Source of the DNA: DATESG01 sp964480275
GTDB lineage: Bacteria; Bacillota_I; Bacilli_A; RFN20; CAG-826
Direction: 5' to 3'
Length of the DNA: 39,917 nt
Assembly: GCA_964480275.1 (NCBI GenBank)
Contig: CAYZOC010000004.1
Span: 1-39,917, forward strand
Position numbers and translations under genes: made by a program. This document shows positions 6,962 to 16,693 of the stretch, piece by piece. The notes beneath the pieces are model-generated. The model ran no database searches and was not told where the DNA came from. It saw nothing but the letters and a program-made list of their open reading frames with translations. Each line of letters opens with the position of its first letter. The stretch's first letter is position 1.

Positions 6962-9900
6962 TTAACTAAAATCAAAAAGGTTAATTTGGTTGGTTTCTGG
7001 GAGTTTATCTAAAACACCTAAGTCTTTAAGACGTTCAATGTTTTGTGAATTTAATTTGCTTCTACTAACAAGATCTTCAATCGAAATAAAATCACCATTT
7101 TTTCTTGCTTCCACGACAGATTCGGCAGTGCCATCACCCAAGCCATCAATTGCATTAAAGGGTGGAATAATCGCCTTACGTTCGTAATCAATCATAAACG
7201 CTGTTGCTTGACTCTTGTAAACATCAACGTTTTCAATTTTATAGCCACGATCAACCATTTCGAGAGCAATATGTAATGTTTTTTCAATATCAGCTTCTTT
7301 TGGTGTAATCGTATTTGATTCTCGCGCTGTTTGAATTCTTTCAAGCGCCCGCATCATTGATGGGGCTCCACTAATCATCGCCTTGAGATCATATTGTTTA
7401 CTTCTAACAGTAAAGAAGGTCGCATAATATTCAAGCGGATAGTAGATTTTGAAGTAGGCAACACGCACCGCCATTGTCACATAGGCTGTTGCGTGGGCTT
7501 TAGGAAATAGGTAGGCGATTTGTTTACATGACTTGATATAGTAGTCAGGAACATTACAATCGCGCATGATCTTTTCGTTACTTTCTTTGATTCCCTTGCC
7601 TTTTCTTACTTTTTCCATGATTTCAAAAGCAATATGACCAGGGACGCCAAAACTCATTAAATACGTCATGATATCATCACGACAGCCAATAACTCCACTG
7701 AGGTCAGTTGTGCCATCGGCAATAAGTTTTTGGGCATTGCCTGCCCAGACATTTTCACCATGAGAAAGTCCAGAAATAATTAATAAATCATTAAAGGTCC
7801 GCGGTTTTGCCTCATCAAGAAGTCCACGAACAAACTGTGTACCAAATTCAGGTATTCCTAGTGCACCATTTTTCTCTTTCATGTAGTTCTTCTCAAGCTT
7901 TAAGGCCTTTGTGGATGTAAATAGTGAGATGACTTTTCGATCGTTTAGTGGGACATTATTAATGTTGATTCCGGTTAGATCACAAAGCATTTTTAAAGCC
8001 ATCGGATCGACGTGACCTAGTAGATCAAGTTTTAAAACATTATCATGAATTGCATGATAGTCAAGATGACTAGTTTGCCATGATGCATCAATATTATCAG
8101 CTGGATACTGCACAGGGGTAAAATTATAGACATCATATTCTTCCGGGATAACAATTATACCTCCCGGATGCTGTCCGGTAGTGCGTTTTACACCCTCACA
8201 GCCACTAGCAATATAGGCAATAAGGGCCTTGCTAATTTCGTTTGGATTACGACCAGTACGCTCAAAATAGCCCCGGACATAACCAAAAGCAGTCTTTTTG
8301 GCGACAGTTTCAATCGTTCCGGCGCGATAAACGTTCTTTTCGCCTAAAAGCTCTTTTGTGTAATTATGGGCAATCGCTTGATAATCGCCTGGGAAGTTTA
8401 AATCAATATCTGGAACTTTTTCAGCATTAAACCCAAGGAAGGTTTCAAAAGGAATATTTTGTCCTTCACCAAGCATTTCTTCACCACAGGTTGGACACTT
8501 TTTACTAGGTAAATCAAAGCCACTTTTGGCCTTGTCCCCATGAGTAAAAATAGCCTTATGACATTTTTTACAAATATAGTGAGGGGGGAGCGGATTAACT
8601 TCGGTAATCTCCGCCATTGTGGCAACAAGACTAGAACCTACACTACCCCGAGAACCAACAATAAAACCTTCATCATTAGCCTTTTTAACAATTTTATAGG
8701 CAAGATAGTAGATAACCGCAAAGTTATTTTTAATAATCCCATTGAGTTCTTTTTCAAGGCGATCACCAACAATTTGTGGAAGAGGATCACCATATGTCTT
8801 TTCAGCATTATGAAAAACTAGTTCGCGTAAATTTTCATTAACACGATCAAATTTAGGTGTAAACAATCCCTCTTTTAAGGGTTTGATTGCTTCAATCACA
8901 TCATTTATTTTATGCGTATTTGTTACAACATATTCTAATGCTTCTTCACTACTAAAGAGACCAGGTTGACTAAATTCAGCTAGCATTTCACTAGTTGAGC
9001 GATAGTGTTGGTCAGGGTTTTCAAATGGTGCAACTTTGTCACGGGAATATGGCATAAGCGGATGATTAATTCCCCCAACTGCTTTGGCGGAAATATAAAC
9101 ATCACGATATATTTTATCCTCAGGATTAACATAGTGAGCGTCACCGGTGGCCACAACTAACTTGCCGGCAATTTTCGCGGCTTTGACAATATCTTTTAAA
9201 TATTTAAATAATGTAGCTTTATCATCAATAAAGCCCATATTAATTTGGAATGAATAATTACTCGGTGGTTGAATTTCAATATAGTCATAAAACTTCATTA
9301 CATCAACAAGGGCATCTTCATTTTTCGTCGTAGCTACTTTAAACACTTCGCCACTATCACAGGCACTACCTAGAAGGAGGTGCTCACGATATTTAGCTAA
9401 AATGTGACGTGGTATTTTAGGTACTTCCGCTAAATACTCGATATGTGAAAGGGAGATAAGCTGATAAAGATCGCGAAGCCCGTGACTATTTTTGGCCAAG
9501 GCAATGACATGCATGGGTCGTAAATGTTTATATACTAATTGGCTGGCCTTAAGTTCGGAGAGGTCCATATGCCTTAGATGTGGTCGCTCTTTGGTTAAAA
9601 CAACAAGCATTGCTTGCCATACTGCATTAAGAACTTCAGCATCATAGTCGGCTCTATGCGCAGTCACATCATCATAGTTTACTTGGAAATTACGGGCTAA
9701 AGCACCAAGATTATGAGCTCGTGACTCCGGAAAGAGGAAAAATGAAAGTGGTAGTGTATCAATTACAGGATTAGTCACCCTTGGACGATTAAGTTTCATT
9801 AGCGCCTCTTGCAGAAAGGCAATATCAAACTTTGCATTATGACTAACAAGAATTGAGTCACCAATAAATTCAAGAATTTGATCAATCACTTGGTCAATTG

Positions 9901-11368
9901 TTGGCTTATTTAATACCATGCGATTGGTAATTTTAGTAATTTCCGTAATCTTCTTGGAAATTTTTACATCTTTACCTGGATTGATTAGAATATCTAGTCG
10001 TTTAGTAATTAGACCTTTTTCTACTTTAACCGCGCCAAATTCGATGATTCGATCATAACGCGCACTTAAGCCTGTCGTTTCAAAGTCAAACACGCAATAA
10101 CTAGCAGCATTAAGAGCAATTGGGCTCGGATTCTCAATATAATCTGGTTGCGTATCAATCATATATAATTCAGCCCCATAAAGGACCTTTATATCGTGTT
10201 TACTCCCAAACTTTTGGGCATCAGGAAAGGCTTGAACAACGCCATGATCAGTAATTGCAAATGCTTGATGACCCATATGTTTTGCTAGTCGTAGATAATC
10301 ATCCATCGTCCCGATGCCATCCATCACACTCATTTTTGAATGAGCATGAAGTTCGATCCGCTTTTTGGGCCCGCTATAATCATCATCTCTTAATGGACTA
10401 GCGGCTAATGGTTTAATCGAACTGATTGCAACAATTACACTCTTATCATACTTATCAATATCGACCCGACCTTTAATTCTTACATTTATGCCTTGTTTTA
10501 ATTCTTTGAGTTCAGCAAGCTTGTTTTTTTGCCGCTCCTGGACCATCGATCTTGCATATATGGCCCCATTATTTTTGCCAATACCAAAATTAAAAATAAT
10601 AGTGCCCTTCCGCGTTTTTCTTTCGTCAACAGCAAAGATTGTCCCATCAAAGTCAACATTACCACTATTTTCATTGATATCAGCAATTTCAAAGACTTGG
10701 TATTCGCCATTGATACTTTGCGAGCGTTCTTGCTTCATTTTTTCAAAATTTTTCACCCATTCTTCGTGCATCGTTTGGCTGAATTCACTGACAACTTGTT
10801 TTTCCTCAACTGGTGGTTCATATTCTTCACTAGGAAGAGGGATTTCCTCGGCTTCATCAATATCATGCTCCTCGCCAATTTCTAATCGTTCGTCCTCAAT
10901 TTCTTCTAAATCGAGTGGAACTTCTTCACTTGGTAAGAGAAGAGTTTCAATCTCAAAAGGATAATATATTGTCTTTAATAAAAGCGTAAAATCTTCAATC
11001 GTTGAACGATATTTTGCTAGTTGGTCTTGATCGGTGAATTTTGCCTTAATTCGATTGTCTTCTTCACAAACAATAAAATTATTAGGGACAAAATGCCGGC
11101 GCATAAACCAGGAGGAAAAGAGTTCGACAGCATCCTTAAGTTTTGGGACAAAGGTATAGGAAAAAACTACCTCAAGGTTATACGTTACATATGATTCAAT
11201 ATTACTGAGAAATTTATCAATCTGTTCAAATTCCCACGGTTGTTCTTTTGCAAAATAGTAGAGCCAGTGTCCTTGTAAATCTTTTTTATACTGCGTAAGG
11301 CGTAAATCAAAAAACTCATTTTCATCTAGATGGACTGACTTAAGAAATCGACTTGTCAACTCATCCAT
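6962..11368 (-). CDS. polC: DNA polymerase III alpha subunit, PolC type
   Basis: 1468 residues, about 30 longer than Bacillus PolC. Main replicative polymerase of low-GC Gram-positives. Domain order: N-terminal region 1-140; an acidic linker 148-192 (rich in Glu/Asp); OB fold about 235-320; PHP start RIELHAHSKMS at 337-347; inserted DEDDh proofreading exonuclease 424-590 with DFETTG at 428-433, HNAKFD at 510-515 and HRADYD at 571-576; PHP remainder; polymerase with GSRGSVGSS at 905-913, a C4 zinc site (C933, C936, C958, C961) and catalytic PDIDLN at 986-991. All key residues are present. It starts one base after the rseP stop, with a weak GGGG Shine-Dalgarno. proS, often found between rseP and polC, is not here. 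Confidence 0.99.
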   Translation of the reverse strand: MDELTSRFLKSVHLDENEFFDLRLTQYKKDLQGHWLYYFAKEQPWEFEQIDKFLSNIESYVTYNLEVVFSYTFVPKLKDAVELFSSWFMRRHFVPNNFIVCEEDNRIKAKFTDQDQLAKYRSTIEDFTLLLKTIYYPFEIETLLLPSEEVPLDLEEIEDERLEIGEEHDIDEAEEIPLPSEEYEPPVEEKQVVSEFSQTMHEEWVKNFEKMKQERSQSINGEYQVFEIADINENSGNVDFDGTIFAVDERKTRKGTIIFNFGIGKNNGAIYARSMVQERQKNKLAELKELKQGINVRIKGRVDIDKYDKSVIVAISSIKPLAASPLRDDDYSGPKKRIELHAHSKMSVMDGIGTMDDYLRLAKHMGHQAFAITDHGVVQAFPDAQKFGSKHDIKVLYGAELYMIDTQPDYIENPSPIALNAASYCVFDFETTGLSARYDRIIEFGAVKVEKGLITKRLDILINPGKDVKISKKITEITKITNRMVLNKPTIDQVIDQILEFIGDSILVSHNAKFDIAFLQEALMKLNRPRVTNPVIDTLPLSFFLFPESRAHNLGALARNFQVNYDDVTAHRADYDAEVLNAVWQAMLVVLTKERPHLRHMDLSELKASQLVYKHLRPMHVIALAKNSHGLRDLYQLISLSHIEYLAEVPKIPRHILAKYREHLLLGSACDSGEVFKVATTKNEDALVDVMKFYDYIEIQPPSNYSFQINMGFIDDKATLFKYLKDIVKAAKIAGKLVVATGDAHYVNPEDKIYRDVYISAKAVGGINHPLMPYSRDKVAPFENPDQHYRSTSEMLAEFSQPGLFSSEEALEYVVTNTHKINDVIEAIKPLKEGLFTPKFDRVNENLRELVFHNAEKTYGDPLPQIVGDRLEKELNGIIKNNFAVIYYLAYKIVKKANDEGFIVGSRGSVGSSLVATMAEITEVNPLPPHYICKKCHKAIFTHGDKAKSGFDLPSKKCPTCGEEMLGEGQNIPFETFLGFNAEKVPDIDLNFPGDYQAIAHNYTKELLGEKNVYRAGTIETVAKKTAFGYVRGYFERTGRNPNEISKALIAYIASGCEGVKRTTGQHPGGIIVIPEEYDVYNFTPVQYPADNIDASWQTSHLDYHAIHDNVLKLDLLGHVDPMALKMLCDLTGININNVPLNDRKVISLFTSTKALKLEKNYMKEKNGALGIPEFGTQFVRGLLDEAKPRTFNDLLIISGLSHGENVWAGNAQKLIADGTTDLSGVIGCRDDIMTYLMSFGVPGHIAFEIMEKVRKGKGIKESNEKIMRDCNVPDYYIKSCKQIAYLFPKAHATAYVTMAVRVAYFKIYYPLEYYATFFTVRSKQYDLKAMISGAPSMMRALERIQTARESNTITPKEADIEKTLHIALEMVDRGYKIENVDVYKSQATAFMIDYERKAIIPPFNAIDGLGDGTAESVVEARKNGDFISIEDLVSRSKLNSQNIERLKDLGVLDKLPETNQINLFDFS

Positions 11369-12574
11369 CTAAAATAACCCCACAATATCCTTTAAAAGGA
11401 TAACAAAACTGAGGCCAAGGAGGAGAATAAGCCCAATTGAAGAAACAATATTTTTAACTTTTGGTGGTATCTCTTTGCGGGTTGCGGCCTCAAAAGCGGT
11501 CACAACTAAATGCCAACCATCAAGTCCCGGGAAAGGGAGTAGATTAAAAATAGCTAAGTTAACAGAAATTAGGCCCCAGTAAAATAAGTATTGACCAATG
11601 CCATAGTTGGTCAGGGCTTGGCTGACTTGTGTGAATATTCCAACGGGACCAGCAACATTACCAATTCCTGCGGGAGTGAAAAGACTAGCAAGTCCACGGC
11701 CAACCGCGGTCACACTAAAAACAAAATCACGGCCACTTTGACTGACTGCTTGACCAAAGGTGTAATGGAAGGTTCGTTTAGTCAGACTTACGCCAAAATC
11801 AGGAAGTTTGACTGTGTTTTCTTCTTCAATAGCCGTCAGGTTAAACACTGTGCTATTTTGCGTCTCATCATCAGCAAGCGAGTAATGTAAATTTAGCGTG
11901 ACTACATCACCGGCAACCACTTCATATTTTTTATCGATTTCATAGATTGAGCCTACAGTTTGATCAATAAATGTGAGGTTATTTTCACCAAATGTTAAAT
12001 TAGAAAAACTCACTGGTTGAAATACAACATAAAAGGTTTTATCAGCTTGCGAAGAAATCGTGGCATCACCAAATGATTGAATAATATCACTACCAAGACT
12101 AATTTCTTCAAATTCTAAATAGCCATCAGTCCTGAGCCCATTATTATAGGCTAGTGAATTTTCTTCAACACTAAGTGTTGTTGAGAGCTGCGTTTGCGTA
12201 GTGGCGATATTACCAATAAAGAAAATTAGTAAGCCCAAAATGAGGTTAACGATAATACCCGCGCTCATGATAACTGCTTTTTTGCTACGGTTAATTGTAT
12301 TAAGGCTACGCTTCTTGATGTCTTCAGTTATTTCGATGCCATCTGGGACATCTTCTTGCTCGCCCATCATTGCAACATAACCGCCAATTGGGAGGAGACG
12401 AAGTGTATATTTTGTTTCTTTGCCCTTTTTTTGAACGAGCTTTGGACCCATGCCAACGGCAAACTCAAAAACATAAACCTTAAAAGCTTTAGCGGTTAAA
12501 AAATGTCCTAATTCATGGAAAGTAATTAAGACACCAAGCATGGCGATAAATAATAAAATTTCTAGTATTTGCAT
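11369..12574 (-). CDS. rseP: Site-2 intramembrane zinc metalloprotease (RseP/RasP)
   Basis: 401 residues. HELGH at 20-24 is the zinc-binding HExxH in the first membrane helix; LDG at 351-353 in the C-terminal NLLPFPGLDGWH motif supplies the third ligand. A PDZ-like region lies between, followed by two or three terminal helices. It cleaves transmembrane segments of anti-sigma factors and signal peptides. Order uppS-cdsA-rseP-polC is conserved apart from missing dxr and proS. Shine-Dalgarno AGAGG is 8 bases before ATG. The 31-base gap to cdsA contains the palindrome TTGTTTAAACAA and TGCTATAG, a possible weak internal promoter. Confidence 0.97.
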   Translation of the reverse strand: MQILEILLFIAMLGVLITFHELGHFLTAKAFKVYVFEFAVGMGPKLVQKKGKETKYTLRLLPIGGYVAMMGEQEDVPDGIEITEDIKKRSLNTINRSKKAVIMSAGIIVNLILGLLIFFIGNIATTQTQLSTTLSVEENSLAYNNGLRTDGYLEFEEISLGSDIIQSFGDATISSQADKTFYVVFQPVSFSNLTFGENNLTFIDQTVGSIYEIDKKYEVVAGDVVTLNLHYSLADDETQNSTVFNLTAIEEENTVKLPDFGVSLTKRTFHYTFGQAVSQSGRDFVFSVTAVGRGLASLFTPAGIGNVAGPVGIFTQVSQALTNYGIGQYLFYWGLISVNLAIFNLLPFPGLDGWHLVVTAFEAATRKEIPPKVKNIVSSIGLILLLGLSFVILLKDIVGLF

Positions 12575-12605
12575 AGTGTGAACCTCTAGTTTCTATAGCA
12601 ATTGT

Positions 12606-13604
12606 TTAAACAATGCCAAACCCATTTTCAATCAGTGTAATAAGTGTCGATATTGCAAGCGAGACAACAAGAAGTGAATCGAGTCGATCAAGAATACCAC
12701 CGTGGCCTCTAAGCATTCTTCCATAGTCCTTAATCGCGAAGTTGCGTTTAAGAACCGAGAAGAATAGGTCGCCGATATTTGCTAGTAGTGGCATCGCTAT
12801 ACTAAAGATAATTAATAAATACCAGGTGTCGGCATTCATATCTAAAAGGGGAATAATTGGATTACCAACCGCACTGACAGTTGCAGCGAAAGTAAAACTT
12901 GTAACCGCACTAATGACAAAGCCTCCAATAAAACCTTCCCAAGTTTTATTTGGGGAAACGCGGGGCGCCATTTTATGTTTGCCAAATAATACGCCAATAA
13001 AATATGCACCAATATCATTAGCAATTGTTCCTAGCACAACATAAAGTGCCAGAAAACTACTTGTAATATTCGAGGGATTAAAGCCTTCGACTAGTGTGCC
13101 CTGGCGCATCGGGTAGAAGCGTAGCACAAGAAATGATTGAAAGCCAATACCGACAAAAATAATCATCATAAACATATAGGTGGCAATTTCAAATTGGAAA
13201 TTACGGTCCATGATTAACATTATAAACATAGTGATGAGGATAACAACAACGCCAAGAGTGGATACTTCTAATTCAATAAAGCCACGAACAAAGTTCCAAT
13301 GGGAAATATCATACATTCCCCAGTCGTTGCTAATATTTGCCTTCATATTGTTTTTGATAAAAACCCAGAAAGTTAATGACAAAACTGCAAGATATGTAAA
13401 GAAATATATTAACCAGTAGACACGACTTACTTTCGCCGCTCTTAAAAACTCAGTAGTGGCCACGATCAGGGCAAAAAAGACAAGACTCACATACCACCAA
13501 TTACCAAGGAAAAATAGAGGTACCGCAACTAGGGCAAGCATCACTGCTGTAATAATTCTTGAGCCCATTGATTTTTTTGTTAATACATTAAGTTTATTTG
13601 CCAT
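12606..13604 (-). CDS. cdsA: Phosphatidate cytidylyltransferase
   Basis: 332 residues, longer than the about 270 of Bacillus CdsA; it makes CDP-diacylglycerol from phosphatidate and CTP at the membrane. About eight helices. The C-terminal signature KRNFAIKDYGRMLRGHGG then ILDRLDS is present, with LRGHGG replacing the common LPGHGG. The frame is open to 13640, but GGAGG sits 8 bases before the ATG at 13604 and gives the usual basic N-terminus, so that start is chosen. It overlaps the uppS 3' end by 11 bases. Extra length is in the loops and helices between about residues 60 and 160. Confidence 0.95.
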   Translation of the reverse strand: MANKLNVLTKKSMGSRIITAVMLALVAVPLFFLGNWWYVSLVFFALIVATTEFLRAAKVSRVYWLIYFFTYLAVLSLTFWVFIKNNMKANISNDWGMYDISHWNFVRGFIELEVSTLGVVVILITMFIMLIMDRNFQFEIATYMFMMIIFVGIGFQSFLVLRFYPMRQGTLVEGFNPSNITSSFLALYVVLGTIANDIGAYFIGVLFGKHKMAPRVSPNKTWEGFIGGFVISAVTSFTFAATVSAVGNPIIPLLDMNADTWYLLIIFSIAMPLLANIGDLFFSVLKRNFAIKDYGRMLRGHGGILDRLDSLLVVSLAISTLITLIENGFGIV

Positions 13605-14337
13605 CAACAAGTCCTCCAAAGCGCCGCGTTCTCTTCGCAAACTCTACTAAGGCTTTTTCTAATTCCTTACCATCAAAAGCTGGCCAATATGTTTGAGAAA
13701 ATAATAATTCAGCATAAGATAACTGCCAGAGCATGAAGTTTGATAAACGCATTTCCCCACTTGTTCTAACAAGTAGATCAACTTCTGGAAGTCCCGAAGA
13801 ATCCAAGTAACTAGCAATAAGCGTTTCGGATACATCATCTTTGCTAAATTTGTTGTTTGCAAAATCTTCTAACAGTTTGCTAGTCGCACGTTTAATTTCA
13901 TCACGACCCCCATAATTTAGACAAATGTTAATAATTATCCCACTATTGCCACTTGTTTGCATAATCCCATCGACAACTACTTTTTGCGTTGATGCTGGGA
14001 GTTTAGTAATATCCCCCATCACTCTAAGTCGAGCATTGAGACGCATCATCCGCTTTAGTTCAACATTAAAGCGTTTCTCTAGTGTATTAAAAAGAAATGA
14101 CACTTCACGTTTAGGGCGGTTCCAGTTTTCCGTCGAAAAGGCATAGACCGATATCACTTCAATATTTTTAAAGCTACAAATTTCCGCTATTTCGAAAAGA
14201 CGTTTAAATCCTTCTTGGTGTCCATATGTCCGTGGACGGTTGCGCTCTTTGGCCCAGCGTCCATTACCATCCATAATAAAAGCAATGTGCTTGATTCCAT
14301 AGTTTTCTTTAGTAACGTCGCTTAGTAACTTCTTCAT
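13594..14337 (-). CDS. uppS: Undecaprenyl (polyprenyl) diphosphate synthase, cis type
   Basis: 247 residues. HIAFIMDGNGRWAK at 17-30 with catalytic Asp23, then SVYAFSTENWNRP and RTSGEMRLSNFMLWQ are diagnostic. It builds the C55 lipid carrier for wall or surface glycans, so some undecaprenyl-dependent envelope chemistry is implied even if the organism were wall-less. First gene of uppS-cdsA-rseP-polC. No Shine-Dalgarno; TATAAT ends only 8 bases before the ATG, so the mRNA may be leaderless or nearly so. Confidence 0.97.
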   Translation of the reverse strand: MKKLLSDVTKENYGIKHIAFIMDGNGRWAKERNRPRTYGHQEGFKRLFEIAEICSFKNIEVISVYAFSTENWNRPKREVSFLFNTLEKRFNVELKRMMRLNARLRVMGDITKLPASTQKVVVDGIMQTSGNSGIIINICLNYGGRDEIKRATSKLLEDFANNKFSKDDVSETLIASYLDSSGLPEVDLLVRTSGEMRLSNFMLWQLSYAELLFSQTYWPAFDGKELEKALVEFAKRTRRFGGLVDGK

Positions 14338-14345
14338 ACTTTTTA

Positions 14346-14351
14346 ATTATA
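14346..14351 (-). promoter_or_regulatory. -10 box of uppS operon, start-proximal
   Basis: TATAAT on the minus strand with 8 bases (TAAAAAGT) to the ATG. Transcription would begin at or one or two bases before the start codon. The remaining gap to 14451 is AT-rich with no strong -35. Confidence 0.55.
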
Positions 14352-14439
14352 CATTAAAAGAGGGGCAAATAGATAAATTAGGGTAAATAATTTTCGATTA
14401 AAATTGGTAAAAAAAACAATTATCAAAGTCTAACAAAAA

Positions 14440-14473
14440 AATCAAAACAAAAGTGCCCATTTTACTGGACACT
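14440..14473 (-). terminator. Terminator after frr
   Basis: Minus-strand stem AGTGTCCA/TGGGCACT (8 bp including one G-T pair) with loop GTAAAA, followed by a T-rich run. It separates rpsB-tsf-pyrH-frr from the uppS operon. Confidence 0.8.
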
Positions 14474-14500
14474 AAAAGTATAAATTTAGAAATATAAGCG

Positions 14501-15049
14501 CTAGACGTGCATAATCTCCGCTTCTTTTTGTTTGAAAGTATCATCGATGTTCTTGGTGAATTCATCGGTCACTTTTTGCACGGCATCTTCACTACGCCGA
14601 ACTTCATCTTCAGTTAAAGAATCGTCCTTTTTAATGGCTTGATTTATATCACGGCGAATATTACGAACAGCTACTTTCGCATCTTCACAATATTTTTTGG
14701 CATTCTTAACTAAGTCACGGCGTCTTTCTTCGGTTGGTGTCGGGAAAATTAGTCTAATCGAGGTTCCATCGTTGATTGGATTAATCCCCAAGTCACTGGC
14801 GTTAATGGCCGCTAGGATACTTTTCATATCATTACGATCATAAGGTTTAATTAAAAGTTGCGTTGGTTCAGGCGTAGAAATTGAAGAAATTTGATAGATT
14901 GGTGTTTTTTCACCATAGTAATCAACATCAATTCGATCTAAAACCGCAGCACTTGCCCGACCAGTTCTTAACGTCGCTAGTGAATTGTGCAAACTTTCAA
15001 TCGTTTTCTCCATCTTTTCATGAGCTTCAAGAGCAAAAATATCTTCCAT
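14501..15049 (-). CDS. frr: Ribosome recycling factor
   Basis: 182 residues, usual length 185. Splits post-termination ribosomes together with EF-G. Motifs: SLATLRTGRASAAVLDRIDV near 27-46, TPEPTQLLIKPYD and the helical RDLVKNAKKYCEDAKVAVRNIRRD segment. It starts 5 bases after the pyrH stop and closes the rpsB-tsf-pyrH-frr cluster, followed by a strong terminator. Confidence 0.98.
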   Translation of the reverse strand: MEDIFALEAHEKMEKTIESLHNSLATLRTGRASAAVLDRIDVDYYGEKTPIYQISSISTPEPTQLLIKPYDRNDMKSILAAINASDLGINPINDGTSIRLIFPTPTEERRRDLVKNAKKYCEDAKVAVRNIRRDINQAIKKDDSLTEDEVRRSEDAVQKVTDEFTKNIDDTFKQKEAEIMHV

Positions 15050-15054
15050 AATTA

Positions 15055-15777
15055 CTAGTTTCCTTTTCTTATTACTGTCCCAATTTTATCATCTTTTAGA
15101 ATATTGATAAAGTTTTCTAGATTATTCATTGAGAAAACTCTTAAAGTTATCGCACTATCTTTCAATAGATCAAGGGCACTGAGGTCTAAGGCTTGAATAT
15201 TTAAATCAATAAGTTCATGATAGCTGGCATTTTTGATTAGCTTAGCGCTCTTGTCTTCATATGGATTAGCCGTATAAACACCTTCAACACCTTCTTTAGC
15301 CATCAAAATTACATCGGCGTCAATATCAAGCGCCCGCAGAGCAGCACACGTATCAGTTGTGAAATGTGGTCGCCCGGTTCCCGCCGCAAATATCACAACA
15401 TGACCACTTTCTAGTAGATCAATTGCCAATTGCTTTTCAAACTTAGGGGCCACACTTTCAACTTCAAGAGCGCTCAACACTTTAGCCTTTGTTCCATTTA
15501 GTTCAAGTACACTCTTTAAGGCCATTGCATTAATGACTGTAGCAACCATTCCCATATAATCGGCATCTTCTGGATCAAGTCCCATTTGTGAGGCAAGCTT
15601 GCCACGCCAAATATTCCCAGCACCGACAACGATACTAACTTGAATACCCTGTGCAATGTATTGGCCAATAATTTTAGCAATCGCCGTTAGTGTATCAGGT
15701 TGAAAGATTTTCTTTTTTTCCTTGTCACTAAGCGCTTCACCACTAAGCTTTAATACTACTCGTCGATATTTTTCCAT
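15055..15777 (-). CDS. pyrH: UMP kinase
   Basis: 240 residues, hexameric amino-acid-kinase fold; phosphorylates UMP to UDP. LKLSGEALSD near the N-terminus, VVGAGNIWRG, GLDPEDADYMGM and AAGTGRPHFTTDTCAALRA are all family motifs. Shine-Dalgarno GGAG is 6 bases before ATG. An intrinsic terminator hairpin sits between tsf and pyrH, so expression from the rpsB promoter is probably attenuated here. Confidence 0.98.
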   Translation of the reverse strand: MEKYRRVVLKLSGEALSDKEKKKIFQPDTLTAIAKIIGQYIAQGIQVSIVVGAGNIWRGKLASQMGLDPEDADYMGMVATVINAMALKSVLELNGTKAKVLSALEVESVAPKFEKQLAIDLLESGHVVIFAAGTGRPHFTTDTCAALRALDIDADVILMAKEGVEGVYTANPYEDKSAKLIKNASYHELIDLNIQALDLSALDLLKDSAITLRVFSMNNLENFINILKDDKIGTVIRKGN

Positions 15778-15789
15778 AATTCACTCCAA

Positions 15790-15814
15790 AGAAAAACACC
15801 CAACCGGGTGTTTT
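15790..15814 (-). terminator. Terminator/attenuator between tsf and pyrH
   Basis: Minus-strand stem AAAACACCC/GGGTGTTTT (9 bp) with loop GGTT and continuing T residues, ending 13 bases before the pyrH start region. It should uncouple the abundant S2/EF-Ts message from UMP kinase and RRF. Confidence 0.8.
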
Positions 15815-15829
15815 AATTCAATATAAAAT

Positions 15830-16693
15830 TTATTGCGTTTGCGCCATGACTTCAGCGGCAAAGTCGTCTTTCTTCTTTTCAATACCTTCACCAACTTGGT
15901 AACGGTAAAACACTTTCACAGCATTACCTGCACTCTTGAGGACATCGCTAACTTTGTTAACGCCATCAAGGAGGTAAACTTGTTCAAGCAAGGCAACTTC
16001 AGCAAAAACTTTGCGGATTTTACCATCAATAATTTTTTCAAGCATTGCTGCTGGTTTGCCAGCTAACTTTTCATCATTTTTTGCGGCTTCCATTTGAATA
16101 CCTTTTTCATGATCAAGTTCTTCTTGGCTGACATCACTTAAGTTAATAAAGCGTGGAGCATTAGCAGCAATATGCATAGCAAGACCACGAGCAAGTTCTT
16201 CATCGGCTTTTTCAAGCACAACTAGACTTGAAATCTTACCACCCATGTGGATGTAAGCATGGACTAGACTTGGGTCAACTTCCACGATTTCAAAACGACG
16301 GAAAGATAGTTTTTCACCAATTTTAACTGTCGCTTCAACAAGGATTGGGTTGACTAGATCATCAGCAACTTCTTTGTTGGCTGGAAGTGTTTCAAGCATT
16401 AAGTCAGCTAGTTTATTAACTAGTTCAACAAATGCATCACCACGGGCCACAAAGTCAGTTTCACAGTTGAGTTCTAAAATTACAGCATGCGTATCATTGA
16501 CTTTGGCAATTGTTAAGCCTTCAGCCGCAATCCGTGCTTGTTTTTTAGCAGCGGTAGTAATACCTTTTTCACGAAGCCAATCTTTCGCGGCTTCGACATC
16601 ATTATTATTTTCTTGGAGTGCTTTTTTGCAATCCATCATTCCCGCGCCAGTAGTTTCGCGGAGAATCTTAATTAGTTCGATTAAAGTTGCCAT
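15830..16693 (-). CDS. tsf: Elongation factor Ts
   Basis: 287 residues. GDP/GTP exchange factor of EF-Tu. N-terminal UBA-like LREKTGAGMMDCKKAL-type segment (here LRETTGAGMMDCKKAL, residues 11-26), ELNCETDFVARGD at about 73-85 contacting EF-Tu, and dimerisation region in the C-terminal half. Its ATG overlaps the rpsB stop by one base (TAATG), so the two are translationally coupled. Confidence 0.98.
   Translation of the reverse strand: MATLIELIKILRETTGAGMMDCKKALQENNNDVEAAKDWLREKGITTAAKKQARIAAEGLTIAKVNDTHAVILELNCETDFVARGDAFVELVNKLADLMLETLPANKEVADDLVNPILVEATVKIGEKLSFRRFEIVEVDPSLVHAYIHMGGKISSLVVLEKADEELARGLAMHIAANAPRFINLSDVSQEELDHEKGIQMEAAKNDEKLAGKPAAMLEKIIDGKIRKVFAEVALLEQVYLLDGVNKVSDVLKSAGNAVKVFYRYQVGEGIEKKKDDFAAEVMAQTQ

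Noticed and set aside
10488..10964. 158-residue plus-strand open frame
   Set aside because: Lies wholly inside polC opposite well-conserved domains, Ser/Phe-rich as expected for an antisense shadow, with no ribosome site.
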